NCBI GenBank assembly: GCA_963281255.1
Contig: OY725494.1
Span: forward strand, 3,051,934-3,115,933
DNA length: 64,000 bases
Direction: 5' to 3'
Origin: Aphrocallistes beatrix
Taxonomy: Eukaryota; Porifera; Hexactinellida; Sceptrulophora; Aphrocallistidae
The translations under genes were made by a program, and so were the position numbers. Below the pieces are notes generated by a model that was not told where the DNA came from, made no database searches, and saw only the letters and a list, made by a program, of their open reading frames with translations. This document shows, in pieces, positions 22,378 through 33,206 of this stretch (its first letter is position 1; the number at the start of each line of letters is the position of its first letter).

Positions 22378-23493
22378 TCAATAAATAAGTGTAGATCTGA
22401 ACGCCAGTATAAAAGGCGTTTTTGGTTGGTTGAAGTGGTTGCTACGTCTTCCTAGATTAGCTCTATACCTCTCCATCAGGGGACGAGTAATCCACTCATT
22501 GACGTGATTGAACTTCCATCTTCTGATTAACAGTCTCACAACAATGTAGATGCAAATGTAAAGATAAGACAAGAACAGAAGTATCTGTACTACCACACCA
22601 CATATGTTCTGAGTCGTCTGACAAATATACAACATTTTATCAATAATAGTGTCTATATTTTTTGGAATATTCTGGATCGCAAGATATCCAAAGGTTTCAT
22701 AGTTCAACAAACAAGGAAATCTTAGAGCTCTGAGAAAATAATTGAGGACGTCTAATGCACAAACAATCAGAAGTCCCGCAAGAATGATCACTGTATACGT
22801 TGTAGTGAGAAAAAAACTTCTAACAATTCCTCTTTTCTCTTTGTAACTCTCTAAAGTTGAATGCCAACGGGCCTCATCTCTCCTTCCCTTTAGGAGCAAA
22901 TAGAAACTGCGACTGGAGGAGATGTACACACACATATCAATAAGAACGAATGGAAATATTAGTATTTTGAACAGATCATATGTAATCGAGAAGGAAGTTG
23001 AGAGAAACAAGAAAACAGACTTGGCTAGAATATAAACTGTATATCCTTTCACCCAATGTGTGTACGGGAGATTGAGGAATGCTCTTCTTAGCACAATAAC
23101 GAAAAGACAAAGAATGGTGGGTATCAGGCTAATTAGGATCTCATCTACATTTTCTAATGCATAAAGTGCGTTAATAGACTTGCACGTGTTGTTAGTGTGT
23201 ATTTTTCCAAACTTTGGATCATCCACGTCGTAATAAAAAAACTTACAAACACTCCAGAAGAGATAAGAACTAAAATCCAACAAAGAAAGTGCAAGAATAA
23301 AGTTATAAATCATAGACTTAATTTGCAAATTTTTTCTCATATTTTTGAGGTTGATTGGGAGGATTGTGGAGAAAGGAACATTTCGAATTTCTACAATAAT
23401 CTGATATTTCTGATATACAAAATATGATATTACGAATAAACCAATACCAGCATACGGAAAAATCAAAACGGGTGTTATTTGAAGTAACTTCAT
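22378..23493 (-). CDS. Unrecognised multi-pass (about seven TM) membrane protein
   Basis: A single-exon frame of 371 residues starting at ATG 23493. Hydrophobic segments appear near residues 6-27, 61-83, 120-140, 155-172, 177-195, 228-252 and 300-325, so seven membrane passes are plausible. Loops between them are short and basic (LLLKGRRDEARWHST, RLLIRRWKF). The C-terminal tail is basic and cytoplasmic-looking. I see no DRY, NPxxY or other GPCR signature, so an orphan receptor, a transporter or a lineage-specific membrane protein are all possible. Neighbours give no functional hint. Confidence 0.7.
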   Translation of the reverse strand: MKLLQITPVLIFPYAGIGLFVISYFVYQKYQIIVEIRNVPFSTILPINLKNMRKNLQIKSMIYNFILALSLLDFSSYLFWSVCKFFYYDVDDPKFGKIHTNNTCKSINALYALENVDEILISLIPTILCLFVIVLRRAFLNLPYTHWVKGYTVYILAKSVFLFLSTSFSITYDLFKILIFPFVLIDMCVYISSSRSFYLLLKGRRDEARWHSTLESYKEKRGIVRSFFLTTTYTVIILAGLLIVCALDVLNYFLRALRFPCLLNYETFGYLAIQNIPKNIDTIIDKMLYICQTTQNICGVVVQILLFLSYLYICIYIVVRLLIRRWKFNHVNEWITRPLMERYRANLGRRSNHFNQPKTPFILAFRSTLIY

Positions 23494-24759
23494 GGTATGA
23501 AGTTGTTTGATTGTATATTTGATACGAATTCACTTTGTAAACTCTCTTTTTATGTTCTTATATAGCAAATATTCCACCATTATCCACACATAATTTTTGC
23601 ATATACAAATAATTGAGTCTGGAAGCAGTATCTAAAATAAGGAGTGTTGCGCTACATTACGTAAGTCACAGTGAGAGGATGGCCAAATCCTCTGAATAAT
23701 GGTACTAATTAATTATGGAAAAATTTTTATCTGAAAATCTTTCGTGGAATGCTTATTAACTGAAAATTAAAAACCTTCGAACTAGCAGAAGTATTTCTCA
23801 AAGAGAAATCAAATCAGCGCAATGACGATAAAATCATGATTGAATAGACAAGTTTCAGTTTAGTCATCTTGAGTCATTAGGATAATTATGATTAACTGAT
23901 TAACATCTCGAACACTTCAATACAAAGGAGGTTTTATGTTATCCTGGTTTAATAAATCATAGTATTCAATAACGTGTGAGAGTGTAGATCATGCTTGTCC
24001 AACCTTCGCGGGCCAAATAAGGGATTCTTTAGCTACTTGAGGGCCGCACGACCTTAGATATATCACGGTAACACGATGACTGCTATTTGTTTGGGGATGG
24101 CATTAACTTGTATTATTTTAGATTATACTCTGAAAACAAATCTAATGGGATATCTGACATTGTTTTAGTTTACACAAAAAGTCAATGTCTGCTCGTATAC
24201 TTGAAGTCACAATCCGTAATATTCCTGAAATGAGTCTGTTAGGAGAGATCTAGATTTGCTTTTGATATTTATTATTGTTTGAGATGGTTTATTATTTGTT
24301 TATTTATATGAGCTGTTCCAGTTGAGAGAAATAGTTATATGCCAGATAATTATTTAATCAAAAGTCAATTAAAAAGTAATTTAAGAAGTTTATAAAGTTA
24401 TTTAAATCACACCCATGTTGAAAATGGTTTCGTCCAATTTGGTTTCGCAAAATTGGGTTTCTCTTAATTGGGTTCGCTCAAATAGGTTACACTCAATCTG
24501 GTATCGCGCGTATCTGCTAACAGTTCCCGAGCAAGTGGGCGGGCCGTAGGTTGGACAAGCCTGGCAGTCTTCACATAATAGAGTGTCGGATGATTGATGA
24601 TATATTGTATAACCAAGAAAAAATCTCAAATTTGCTGTAGAATTCCGTACGATATGTATGAGTGGTTGTAACTAGAGTTTACTACGTATTTTATGAAGCA
24701 TTTTAAGCTGACGCCCTAAGACGTATCATACAATTTCAAAATAATATAATAGATACAAC
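23494..24759. other. Intergenic region carrying a hAT MITE
   Basis: About 1.27 kb between the seven-pass protein gene and the PARP16 last exon. The central 580 bases are a hAT-like element (listed separately). The flanks are AT-rich and unremarkable. Confidence 0.5.
23990..24566. mobile_element. hAT-like non-autonomous element
   Basis: Inverted ends CATGCTTGTCCAACCTTCGC and (reverse complement of the right end) CAGGCTTGTCCAACCTACGG resemble hAT ends of the 'CTTGTCCAACC' type. I find no clear 8-bp target duplication, so the element is old or one end has eroded. No transposase is present. Confidence 0.65.
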
Positions 24760-27700
24760 TTATCGTCTGTAAAGAGACACAAGAACCAGTATAATGATGT
24801 AAAATAGCAGAGAAAAAGCAAATTTGTTCTGTTGAAGAATGTTAGTCACTCCGGATCTATAAATTAAATAAATATCACACCCTACGCAAAAAAAATCCAA
24901 ATACTAGTGGATTCATCTGGATATGTTAAAAACGAATCTAAAACTATGCACACAGGGATATGTGTATTCTGAATTGTTAAAAATCTCAATAGATATATGA
25001 ATGAACATTTTAACCTGTGTTTTGTCCTCTCCGAATACACTAAGAGATACTTCAGTTGTATATCTGCGTTTGAGTCTACCACGATATAACTTTCAGGAGA
25101 GTTCTTCTTTGAGGAAGACCACGCCTTCTTGTCCACATAGCACACTGCCACGCAACTCAACTTTTCTCCCAGAATAGACTTACTCCAGCCGAAACTCCCT
25201 TGCGGGCTATAGTCTATGGAAATGGCTAGATCAAGACCTAGGTAGATGCCTTGTCCAAACAAAGATCTCTATATGAGACAATAATATGCAACCTTATTCC
25301 ACTTCTTAACATAACATAATATATTATGTAGTTCAGAAATATTATTGTTTGAGGTGCGATGATGACAAAAATAGGGACAACTGATATCAAATGAAGTCCC
25401 GAATGGGAAATCGATAGGACTGAGCACCTTAATTAATGGCAAAGTTTTAAGAGAGAACATAGCGATGTTGAAACAAACCAACATAACGAGTGATGATTTC
25501 CTAATTTCTTAACGTACAATCCTTAACCTGGAGGAAATTGCCATATTAAATCCAAATAATTATTGGAGTGTCCCAGAGAATAGTATTTCTAGCTGGAATA
25601 CATTTGTGAAAATACAAGTCTGTTGAAATTTTGCAACAAGAATTTATCCTTTTGATTTGAAGAGGCAAAATAATGTCTATATATGACTTCCTTTTTCAGT
25701 GGATTTTGCGAATTGAAACACGCATTATTTTCCCGACAATGACCTGGGGCCCATTCTATTTATAGCATGGACCCCGCATTTCTAAGGAATCCCCGCCCGA
25801 AATGACTTGACCGGAAATGAGTTAACAAAATCCATAGTCATTGATGGGTTTTAAGCACAAAATAGTACGCTAGCCGGGTATTTAGAAGTTGGCCACTATA
25901 CAGAGCATAGTCTACAAACTAAAATGTTCTGTTCATGCCTGACCATCTGGATTTCAACCGATTTAACATTCCTGCTATTCATTTACTAAATAAAGTATGT
26001 GGCATACATTTTAAGATTTCGAGCAATGGATGTACTAAATGTTAGCATTTTGGGAGAGAAGAAACTGAGGAAATATACTAGGACTTCGGAATTTTCTAGA
26101 GATGTTACTTGAATGTTTCTCAAGGAATGGAACCAACTATAAAATTAGTCTAAGCGTGCCAAAATACAAATATTTACAGCTGCTTAAAAAAATCCTGTGG
26201 AACTGAAGTAGATTTTGAAAAATACGAGAAAATACCATTAGCCCACCCACAATAGTTGTTTATGGTCTTAACCAAACTGTAAAGAATCCAAGTATTTTGG
26301 ACTTAAATTATCTGAAAATGCTAGAATTAACAAGCTAAAAACATGCATCATTGTCCGGTCAAACAACCACAAACCTCTTTTGCGAATAGCGAAGACAGGC
26401 CATTGTGTAGGATGGAGTGGAAGTTCTCTAACCTAGAGCCGTGGTACGCGAGGATGCAGTCCTTGGCAAGGAGAGACTCTCTGTCAGGATAGCTCACTTC
26501 GAAAATTGCTCTCGGGGCTGGCATGCGATAGCCAGTGGGGCTTGTAGCCTGTATTATTCTGTTGTACTAAAAAGACATACTGAAGTGTAACCTCCAACAA
26601 ATCGAGAATCAAGAGCAAACAAAAGGTTGATGGAACATTCGTGACTCGTGTGTTCAACTAACCATCGAGGCAGGTATGCCTCTAACTGAAACTCTACGGG
26701 GAAGCACGATCCATTCTATCAGGGAGTGGAGAGGAGTGTGAGGAGGAATGTCTTGCAGAGTCTTTAACTTGTTTAATTCTTCTAGCACGCTCACCTAAAT
26801 AAAATCGGTTTTAAAGTATTTGCATCACACAAAGAAACATCTAAAACAGCGTTCATAAGAATGATAAAGGGCCTGTATGAATTTGATATAAATTAAGTTA
26901 GAAAATAGTCAAAGTGGACATGATATTCTTAGAGATCAAGGAAGGACTCTGTCTGGACAGCAAATATCATACATTAATCGTTGGTAAGCAGCACACAATT
27001 ATACTTAAACTTGTTCTATTTTGAAAAAAGGTCATGGCTATCATAATCAAAAATTCTGTGTTTACGAGAGAGAAACTCATATCTGTTTCATATTTCTATT
27101 AATAGAAAAAAATAAAAGAATTTTTAGGGAATTTTATTTGGTTAGATCGATTTGAGTGAATTCTAAATTAGTATACACTATTGTACATGTGAGAGTACTG
27201 GAAAGTACCAACAAGCAATCATAGGGTCAACACAGTCTGTAGGCAACTGCGTGAAATCAAGCACTTCATCCATTCCTTTCTAGTGGAGTAATGTAAAACT
27301 ATATATATAAGGCAGTAGAATTGTAGAACTACATACCTAAGGGTTATATTCATAGCAAAAGGCATCGTTGGATATCAGTTGGACACATGGCCACTGGGTT
27401 CAAATTTCAAACGAACATCATTTCTACTCATTGGCTAAGAAGCAGGGTCCAGGACCTGTTCCGAGAACTGCACCAAGTGTTAGAGGAGAGAGAGCGAGCC
27501 CTGTTGCTCGAGCTAGAGAGTTACAACTCAACTATTGACGAATACATCCCAGCTCATGTGAACCAAGACCTCAAGCAGATAAATGGCAGTTTTAACTTGT
27601 CTAACGGAATTAATCACCCGACTATAGACCTGTCTAAACCCTCGCCATCAGGATTTGAATGGGATAAAAATATATTCGAAGAAATTAGAACAGTCGGTCA

Positions 27701-30700
27701 GTTCGTGTGGCCACCCACCAATCCATTTTTGTCACCTACTCATGACCCATTTCCAGAAAATTCCATTTCCCAAATGCCAAAGAAGCTGCCCATATCGAGA
27801 TCAGGCCAGGAGACGTGTAGAGCTATGGGGAAGGGAGGGATAGCTCCAGGAGAGTTCAATGTGCCACGAGGTATCGCAATTGACCCTCAGACTTCAAGCA
27901 TTTACGTAGCGGACTGTGTGAACAACCGAGTGCAAGTTTTTAACTCGGAAGGAGAGTATAAATTCCATTTCGGAAAAGAGAGTGGAGAGGGAAAAATGAG
28001 CAATCCCTGGGGCGTATGCGTAGCAGGGGTGAGTGTGTATGTGACACAGTTAAAGACTGGAGCCCTGCACGCGTACAAATTAGATGGAACATTTATGAAG
28101 AAATGTGGGAATATAGGGAACGGTCAGGGAGAGTTCCAGCACCCAGAGGGAATCACCAGTGACGTGGATGGGAACTTAATCGTGTGCGATCGAAGCAATA
28201 ATAGGATACAAGTGTTAGATTCAGAGCTAAGATTTCTCATGGAATTCGGGAATAAAGTTCTATACAAGCCACGCGATGTGAAGATAGTATCCGGGTACGT
28301 GATCGTCCTGGACAAGTCGAATCTCTGCTTGCATGTGTTCGCAATCCGAGAAGATAAAAGCGGAGTGGACCATGTGCAGGATCTGATCACTCAAGGGATG
28401 GGAAAGCAAGTTTGTAAGCCCACTTTCTTCACACTAGACGACACTAACTGCATCCTAATTAGCGACCAGTGGAACCATGCCATCAAGTGCTTCTCTTCAG
28501 TCGGGGAGAGTACGAAGGAAATAAGCAGTTCCTTCGAGCTGTACCGACCTCAAGGGATCGCATTCGATCCAGTGAAAAGGCAGACGGTTTGCATCTGTTG
28601 GAATCGAATTAATGCACTACACCTAATTAGCAGTTAGGCTAGTATAAATAGTTGAATACTTCCTTACATGTATAAATAATGAATCTACATTAAACTCAAT
28701 TTAGTACGTTTATAAATGTTATACTGTATGTAACGAATTAATTGAAGAAACTGTCAAGCACAGAAAACTGATTGTTTGACATACCGGGGTATTCTGTGAG
28801 TGAGGCAAACTAAATTGATTCTTAAACGGGAAGATCAACTCATCACAGAAAGAAGGCATAAGTTATCGCTTAATATTTTTGCGAAGAAATGCGTGCTCGT
28901 TATAACTCTAGATAAATAATAGGAAATAAATTCGTGATAACTTATTGTAATTCTGTACACATAGTTTAGGACTTTCTGATATTCTAAGGAAACCCGGGAA
29001 GCCTCGAGGATCAGTTTATATTCAAAATAAACTGCTACAGTGAATTTTAACTCTTTCTGTCTATCCTATTAATTATACTGTAGCTGTATTCAGGTGCACA
29101 GCTAATATTGTGTTCTTAAACATGTATTTATATTCATATTCAAATTATTGATCAATTGAATATAACTTGGAGTTAGTACGTATAAGTCAACTCTTATCAA
29201 ACTCGAATAAATTTCCGGGAAGAATAAATCTATAATATTGAACTAACTTTGCTATTGCACAAATTAATCTGATTATAATTAGCATCATTATGCTGGTGAA
29301 CTCTCACGATGATCAAATATCACCTAAAATTCCCCTGAAGGAAATCAAGACATGGTGAGGTAATGCAGAATCTGCCAATGGACTTTATTATAATGATGTA
29401 GCGTTATGAATTAATATTTTATAGCATATCAGTAGAGATACCTTAACAATATAAAACGTTAACACATAATATGGATAATACGTAATCGATTTGGATTTCC
29501 CTATTTTAATCATAAAGTTGGGGGAGGTTAGAAGTAAATATATTATGGTGCTCTAATTTCAACGATGCAAACTTCTGAAACTTGAATTGGCAAATCGTAG
29601 GGCTATGGAAATTGGCACGTAGGTGTCAAATGGTTCATACCTTTTCTATACAATATTTATGGCTTCACTCTCCCAATAGTAAATAATTATAAAACACTAC
29701 AACAGAGTTTATACAGCCCTGATCATGACATAACAATATATTCTGAGCACTACTACGTATCATACGCAATAAGTGCCAGTCCAAACAAGTATTGTAATCA
29801 AACAACTTAGTTCAAATAGTACCGCGTTCTTAACCTCGACCATGGATACATGAAATTAACTAGGAATCCGAAGAAAAAGTATTGAAGTGAGTTTCACAGA
29901 TAATGGGATGTTTTATAATTATTAATTAATAAATAACAATGGTATTGAACAACTGAATTAGTATTTCATTACATAATATGTTTGTTGACAGATCCACAGG
30001 AGTATAGGTGTGAAAATACGTAGATCGTATCTATGAATATGCTAATGCATCGTGAAATGTTCAAATTACAGGTTTTTACGAAGTAAGAACCTTTTCATCT
30101 CCAAAATGTATCCTTTTATATTAGGCGTTAAAATTTAATTGTATAATACAAATTTGCGAAAATAAATAAAATGTGCACATCTTAGTTTTTTGCTATGGCT
30201 CCACAAGTTCTGAACTCAACCATTTTAGGTGATAGAAGGCTGAAATTTTAATAGAATGTGTATATTAATATATCTCAGATATGATACAACTCTCATCAAA
30301 AAATGATGACTCATCACCCTTTTATGACGTCATGATTGCACTTTTTTTTAAAAAATTGAAAAATTGACAATTTGTTATTTTTTGAGTGATAACGATTATA
30401 ACAGTAAGACATACGTATTTAGAGATGTTATCTACCTTATAATTAATCAATGTGAGACTAGGCGCCCAAAGGGCGCTCCGGTGGACACTTTGTGTCCGCC
30501 AGCCGCGCAGCGCGCAAGCGAAGTGCGCTTGTGTATAATAATATGAAAGATATTTCTTATTCTGAAAAACAAAAATATATTTCATGTCCTCACAAAAATT
30601 TGATGCACAAATTTAAATTCTGCTATCAATTAATGGTTAAAACTGGTACTATCAGCAACAACCAATGCGAGACAGTGGTTTTCCTGATATTTTCTACATT

Positions 30701-31170
30701 TCTCATCATTGCGCTTACATTTATAGTGAGAAATGTAAGGGGGGTTCATCCCCCCATCTCCCCCCGTCCCCTCAACCCCTCATGGATATTGCGCCTATGA
30801 ATCAGCAGGTAGTTAGATTCTACAGACTAAGGACATATTCCACCGTCCATACTATGAAGAATATCGCTTTGGAAGCTAGGAAATATATAGTTTTGTAGGA
30901 GAGGATGCTTGGATGGGATCTCGAGCATATTAGGACACTACTGTAACTCACGACTTCTCTCTGCTTCTCCTGCGAGACAGTTGACTCGTGCAAGCTCGAA
31001 CTCATTTCGCTGTAGTCAGGCGGACACGGCCTAACCAGGCTGTGGTACTTGTAGCTCATACTCGCGGACATGAAGAGCGCTATTAGTAGCTCACTGGCCT
31101 CTCTGTCCTCCTCGATGCGAGAACGCATGTCTAGCTGTTTGTCTCCCTCAGCAGCACCAGCACTAGCCAT
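24760..31170 (-). CDS. PARP16: PARP16-type mono-ADP-ribosyltransferase, tail-anchored
   Basis: Five exons on the minus strand with matching phases: 31170-30952, 26794-26663, 26566-26375, 25268-25015, 24856-24760, about 297 residues (human PARP16 has 322). Exon 1 carries the N-terminal helical domain (SELLIALFMSASMSYKYHSL). The catalytic domain shows LAYHGSRLENFHSILHNGLS (catalytic His), LFGQGIYLGLDLAISIDYSP (Tyr), LSCVAVCYVD and LKYLLVYSE (third-position Tyr), the H-Y-Y pattern of a mono-ART. The last exon encodes a hydrophobic tail (FSLLFYIIILVLVSLYRR) matching the ER tail anchor. PARP16 is known to modify the ER stress sensors PERK and IRE1. Intron 1 is 4.2 kb and contains an unspliced NHL gene on the other strand. 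Confidence 0.92.
25745..25855 (+). repeat. Copy of a ~100-bp dispersed repeat
   Basis: The fullest copy in the window: CCATTCTATTTATAGCATGG, then TCCCCGCCCGAAATGACTTG, then ACCGGAAATGAGTTAACAAA. It lies in PARP16 intron 3. Other copies are at 18870, 36010, 40570 and 62505. No terminal inverted repeat or flanking duplication was recognised. Confidence 0.55.
27387..28637 (+). CDS. NHL-repeat protein with N-terminal coiled coil, no RING (copy 2)
   Basis: A single-exon frame of 416 residues from ATG 27387. A short helical N terminus (DLFRELHQVLEERERALLLE) precedes a low-complexity linker. From about residue 145 NHL blades follow: FNVPRGIAIDPQTSSIYVAD then NNRVQVFNSEGEYKFHFG, SNPWGVCVAG, FQHPEGITSDVDGNLIVCD then NNRIQVLDSELRF, and LYRPQGIAFDP. 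There is no RING or B-box. It has the same length and order as the protein at 15980-17230, but the two differ at most positions. The gene sits on the plus strand within PARP16 intron 1, antisense to its host. Expected role: cytoplasmic RNA- or protein-binding scaffold; the partner is unknown. Confidence 0.9.
   Translation: MATGFKFQTNIISTHWLRSRVQDLFRELHQVLEERERALLLELESYNSTIDEYIPAHVNQDLKQINGSFNLSNGINHPTIDLSKPSPSGFEWDKNIFEEIRTVGQFVWPPTNPFLSPTHDPFPENSISQMPKKLPISRSGQETCRAMGKGGIAPGEFNVPRGIAIDPQTSSIYVADCVNNRVQVFNSEGEYKFHFGKESGEGKMSNPWGVCVAGVSVYVTQLKTGALHAYKLDGTFMKKCGNIGNGQGEFQHPEGITSDVDGNLIVCDRSNNRIQVLDSELRFLMEFGNKVLYKPRDVKIVSGYVIVLDKSNLCLHVFAIREDKSGVDHVQDLITQGMGKQVCKPTFFTLDDTNCILISDQWNHAIKCFSSVGESTKEISSSFELYRPQGIAFDPVKRQTVCICWNRINALHLISS
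28638..30179. other. PARP16 intron 1, gene-free part
   Basis: AT-rich sequence downstream of the nested NHL gene. A fragment near 29570-29700 matches a dispersed repeat; otherwise nothing was recognised. Confidence 0.45.
29570..29700 (-). repeat. Fragment of the dispersed repeat family
   Basis: It contains GGCTATGGAAATTGGCACGT, GGTGTCAAATGGTTCATACC and TTTTCTATACAATATTTATG, matching the blocks at 34020-34200 in the same orientation and, inverted, those at 57840-57980. Confidence 0.5.
30180..30540 (-). repeat. Dispersed repeat copy with three-hairpin GC module
   Basis: AT-rich sequence (GATAGAAGGCTGAAATTTTA, TGACGTCATGATTGC, GAGATGTTATCTACCTTATA) leads into three GC-rich hairpins at 30459-30532: GGCGCCCAAAGGGCGCTCC, GTGGACACTTTGTGTCCGCC and a GCGCGC-rich stem ending AAGTGCGCTTG. 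The reverse complement of the whole unit recurs at 38305-38640. Confidence 0.65.
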
Positions 31171-31485
31171 CTACACACGCTGTTCCAGTACTACAGATAT
31201 CAGCTAGTAGTAAACACAAGGATTTCGTAGTATTCGTTGCAAAATATTCCCAATAACTTATATTTCAAATCAAACCTCAGAAAAGACTAAACACTAAATC
31301 TTGATGATAATAGTTGAATTATATCTTTTGCATCTCAAAACCTGATTTCTGAAGACCGTAAAACGAACAGTCCAACCATTCTCATTTACATATTTGAATA
31401 AATTAAATAGGTGGAATTATAAAAGCAATGAAAAAACAACAACAGTTCAACCTTGCCTTGTCTTGAAATGGACTAAGCTCTTCAT

Positions 31486-32577
31486 CTAGCTTAGTAGAGT
31501 GAGCGGATACACTACACCCCCATCCACTACGTGTTTGATCCAGCGGCAGACTGACTTAGACCTCACTCTCACCTTCGTTATCTCCTCGTAGGCCACCCAG
31601 CATGCTCCTGCACTCTCGTAGTCAGGGACAGTCTTGGGGGACAAGTCCTCGTAAGCAGGTACAGGTCGGGCAAAAAACACGACTTCCATCCGCATGCTTC
31701 CGCCCGGATACCTCCCATGACTGATGCTAATGATCCCCTTGAGTCTGATCTCAATTCCCACTTCTTCCTTGGCTTCGCGGACTGCGGCCCTGTGGAAGCT
31801 CTCGTTCGGGTCCACTCGTCCCGCGGGGAGCCAGTAGCCGAGGCTCCCGAACTCCTGCACCACCAGGAACTTGCTGTCCTTCAGTCTCTGGATGACAACG
31901 AGAGAAAAGCCGTGGAATGTCTCTGCAGACAGACGAGGTGTCTTCCTTCCTGGAGGGAGGTGTTGCTCATAGATATGTTTCCCCGGATTCCCGACTGTCT
32001 TTGCACAGATGGGACATTGAACGGTTTTGGCGGGGGAACTTATGTGGTAGAGCGGGAAGTGATTCCTGAGGTCATCCTCCCTGAGTCTGCGCATCCCGCA
32101 CTGAGGACAGGAGAGCAGGGAGGAGGGGTGGGGTCGGGTGTGGAGGTAGGAGAGTACCTGTCTCGCACACTGCACACTCTGCCCCACGGACCCACTCACC
32201 ATGTTCACCCCCACGTCTGCTAGTGCCAGCCTCTCCGCTGCATTGCCCGCGCGATCTGGATCCAGCACGCAGATGAAGGTAGCCGCCAGTTCTCTCTCTC
32301 GCTGGGAGAAGAGAGCGATGAGCTGTTTGTGAGTAGCGACTGTGTGGGCTCCTATCAGCAGCAGGAGAATCAGGTCCGTGTTGGACTTAGCCGCGACAGA
32401 GTCCACTATCTTCTGCAGTCCGTCCACCCCCTGTGACTCTGTCACCGTGTGAGTCTCCAGCTCCGAGTGTCCCGGCAGGTCCGTCAGTTTGGAGCAGAGC
32501 TCTAGACACTTCTCATCCGGCCAGCACCTCACCAAGTGGCACTTCTCTAACTGGGCTGATTTACTCTCAGCTGCCAT
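31486..32577 (-). CDS. Zinc-finger Nudix hydrolase (copy A)
   Basis: An unspliced frame of 363 residues. I take ATG 32577 because the paralogue at 39271 starts at the same codon and the in-frame sequence upstream belongs to a transposon. Residues 1-145 form an unrecognised domain (FICVLDPDRAGNAAERLALA). Two Cys/His fingers follow: CPQCGMRRLREDDLRNHFPLYH and CPICAKTVGNPGKHIYEQH. The C-terminal half holds the Nudix box GX5EX7REUXEEXGU as GRVDPNESFHRAAVREAKEE then VGI. Nudix enzymes hydrolyse nucleoside diphosphates linked to another moiety; the substrate here is unknown. The first 503 bases are identical to copy B on the opposite strand 6.7 kb away, after which the two diverge. A Tigger-like element begins only about 5-10 bases upstream of the ATG. 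Confidence 0.85.
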   Translation of the reverse strand: MAAESKSAQLEKCHLVRCWPDEKCLELCSKLTDLPGHSELETHTVTESQGVDGLQKIVDSVAAKSNTDLILLLLIGAHTVATHKQLIALFSQRERELAATFICVLDPDRAGNAAERLALADVGVNMVSGSVGQSVQCARQVLSYLHTRPHPSSLLSCPQCGMRRLREDDLRNHFPLYHISSPAKTVQCPICAKTVGNPGKHIYEQHLPPGRKTPRLSAETFHGFSLVVIQRLKDSKFLVVQEFGSLGYWLPAGRVDPNESFHRAAVREAKEEVGIEIRLKGIISISHGRYPGGSMRMEVVFFARPVPAYEDLSPKTVPDYESAGACWVAYEEITKVRVRSKSVCRWIKHVVDGGVVYPLTLLS

Positions 32578-32585
32578 CTCTAAGC

Positions 32586-33085
32586 ACAAACTCGAACCTC
32601 TCTTATCCGGGCAGTGCCGGACCGGAGGGTGCCCGGATATCGGAGGTCCGGATAAGAGAAGTGCCCGTAACTCAGAAATCAACTTGAATAGCAGTTTATA
32701 GTGTTAAAACTGTCAATTTGTATAATGGGTGAGTTTAAACAATATCTAGTACCCGGAACTTAGAGGTTATCAAAATTTGAGTTCCGGATAAGAGAGGTGA
32801 TTGTAAAATAGATATTCTATAAAGGAAAAGAAACTATTCCATTGCGATTGATTAATACATTTTAAGCAGTATTTACCCCTGAATATATTACTTAAGTAGA
32901 TGTCGCAATTTCTTCCAAATTCATTATCAAAGTTCATTAAATATTATTACATGATAATGATTGCTGGAATTGTGGTTAATAATTGACTTAAAATAGGACA
33001 ATGCATATTGACTAAATGTCGAAAGGGCTGCCCGGTTGAGAGAGGTGCCCGGATATCGGAGGTCCGGATAAGAGAGGTTCGAGTG
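32586..33085. mobile_element. Tigger/pogo-like non-autonomous element
   Basis: Inverted ends read CTCGAACCTCTCTTATCCGG at the left and CCGGATAAGAGAGGTTCGAG at the right, with the internal block GTGCCCGGATATCGGAGGTC repeated near both ends. The right end is followed by TA, as expected for Tc1/mariner/pogo insertion; the left boundary is less clear. There is no transposase. It abuts the start codon of the Nudix copy A gene. Confidence 0.65.
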
Positions 33086-33206
33086 TAGATGAATAATGAA
33101 AACAAGCGAATTATCCGTGGGCCACAGCGAATGGTCTCGCGGGCCATCGTTTGAGCACCCTTGCTTTAGTATATACATATTTGAACACCATTTGACGAAA
33201 ATTAAA

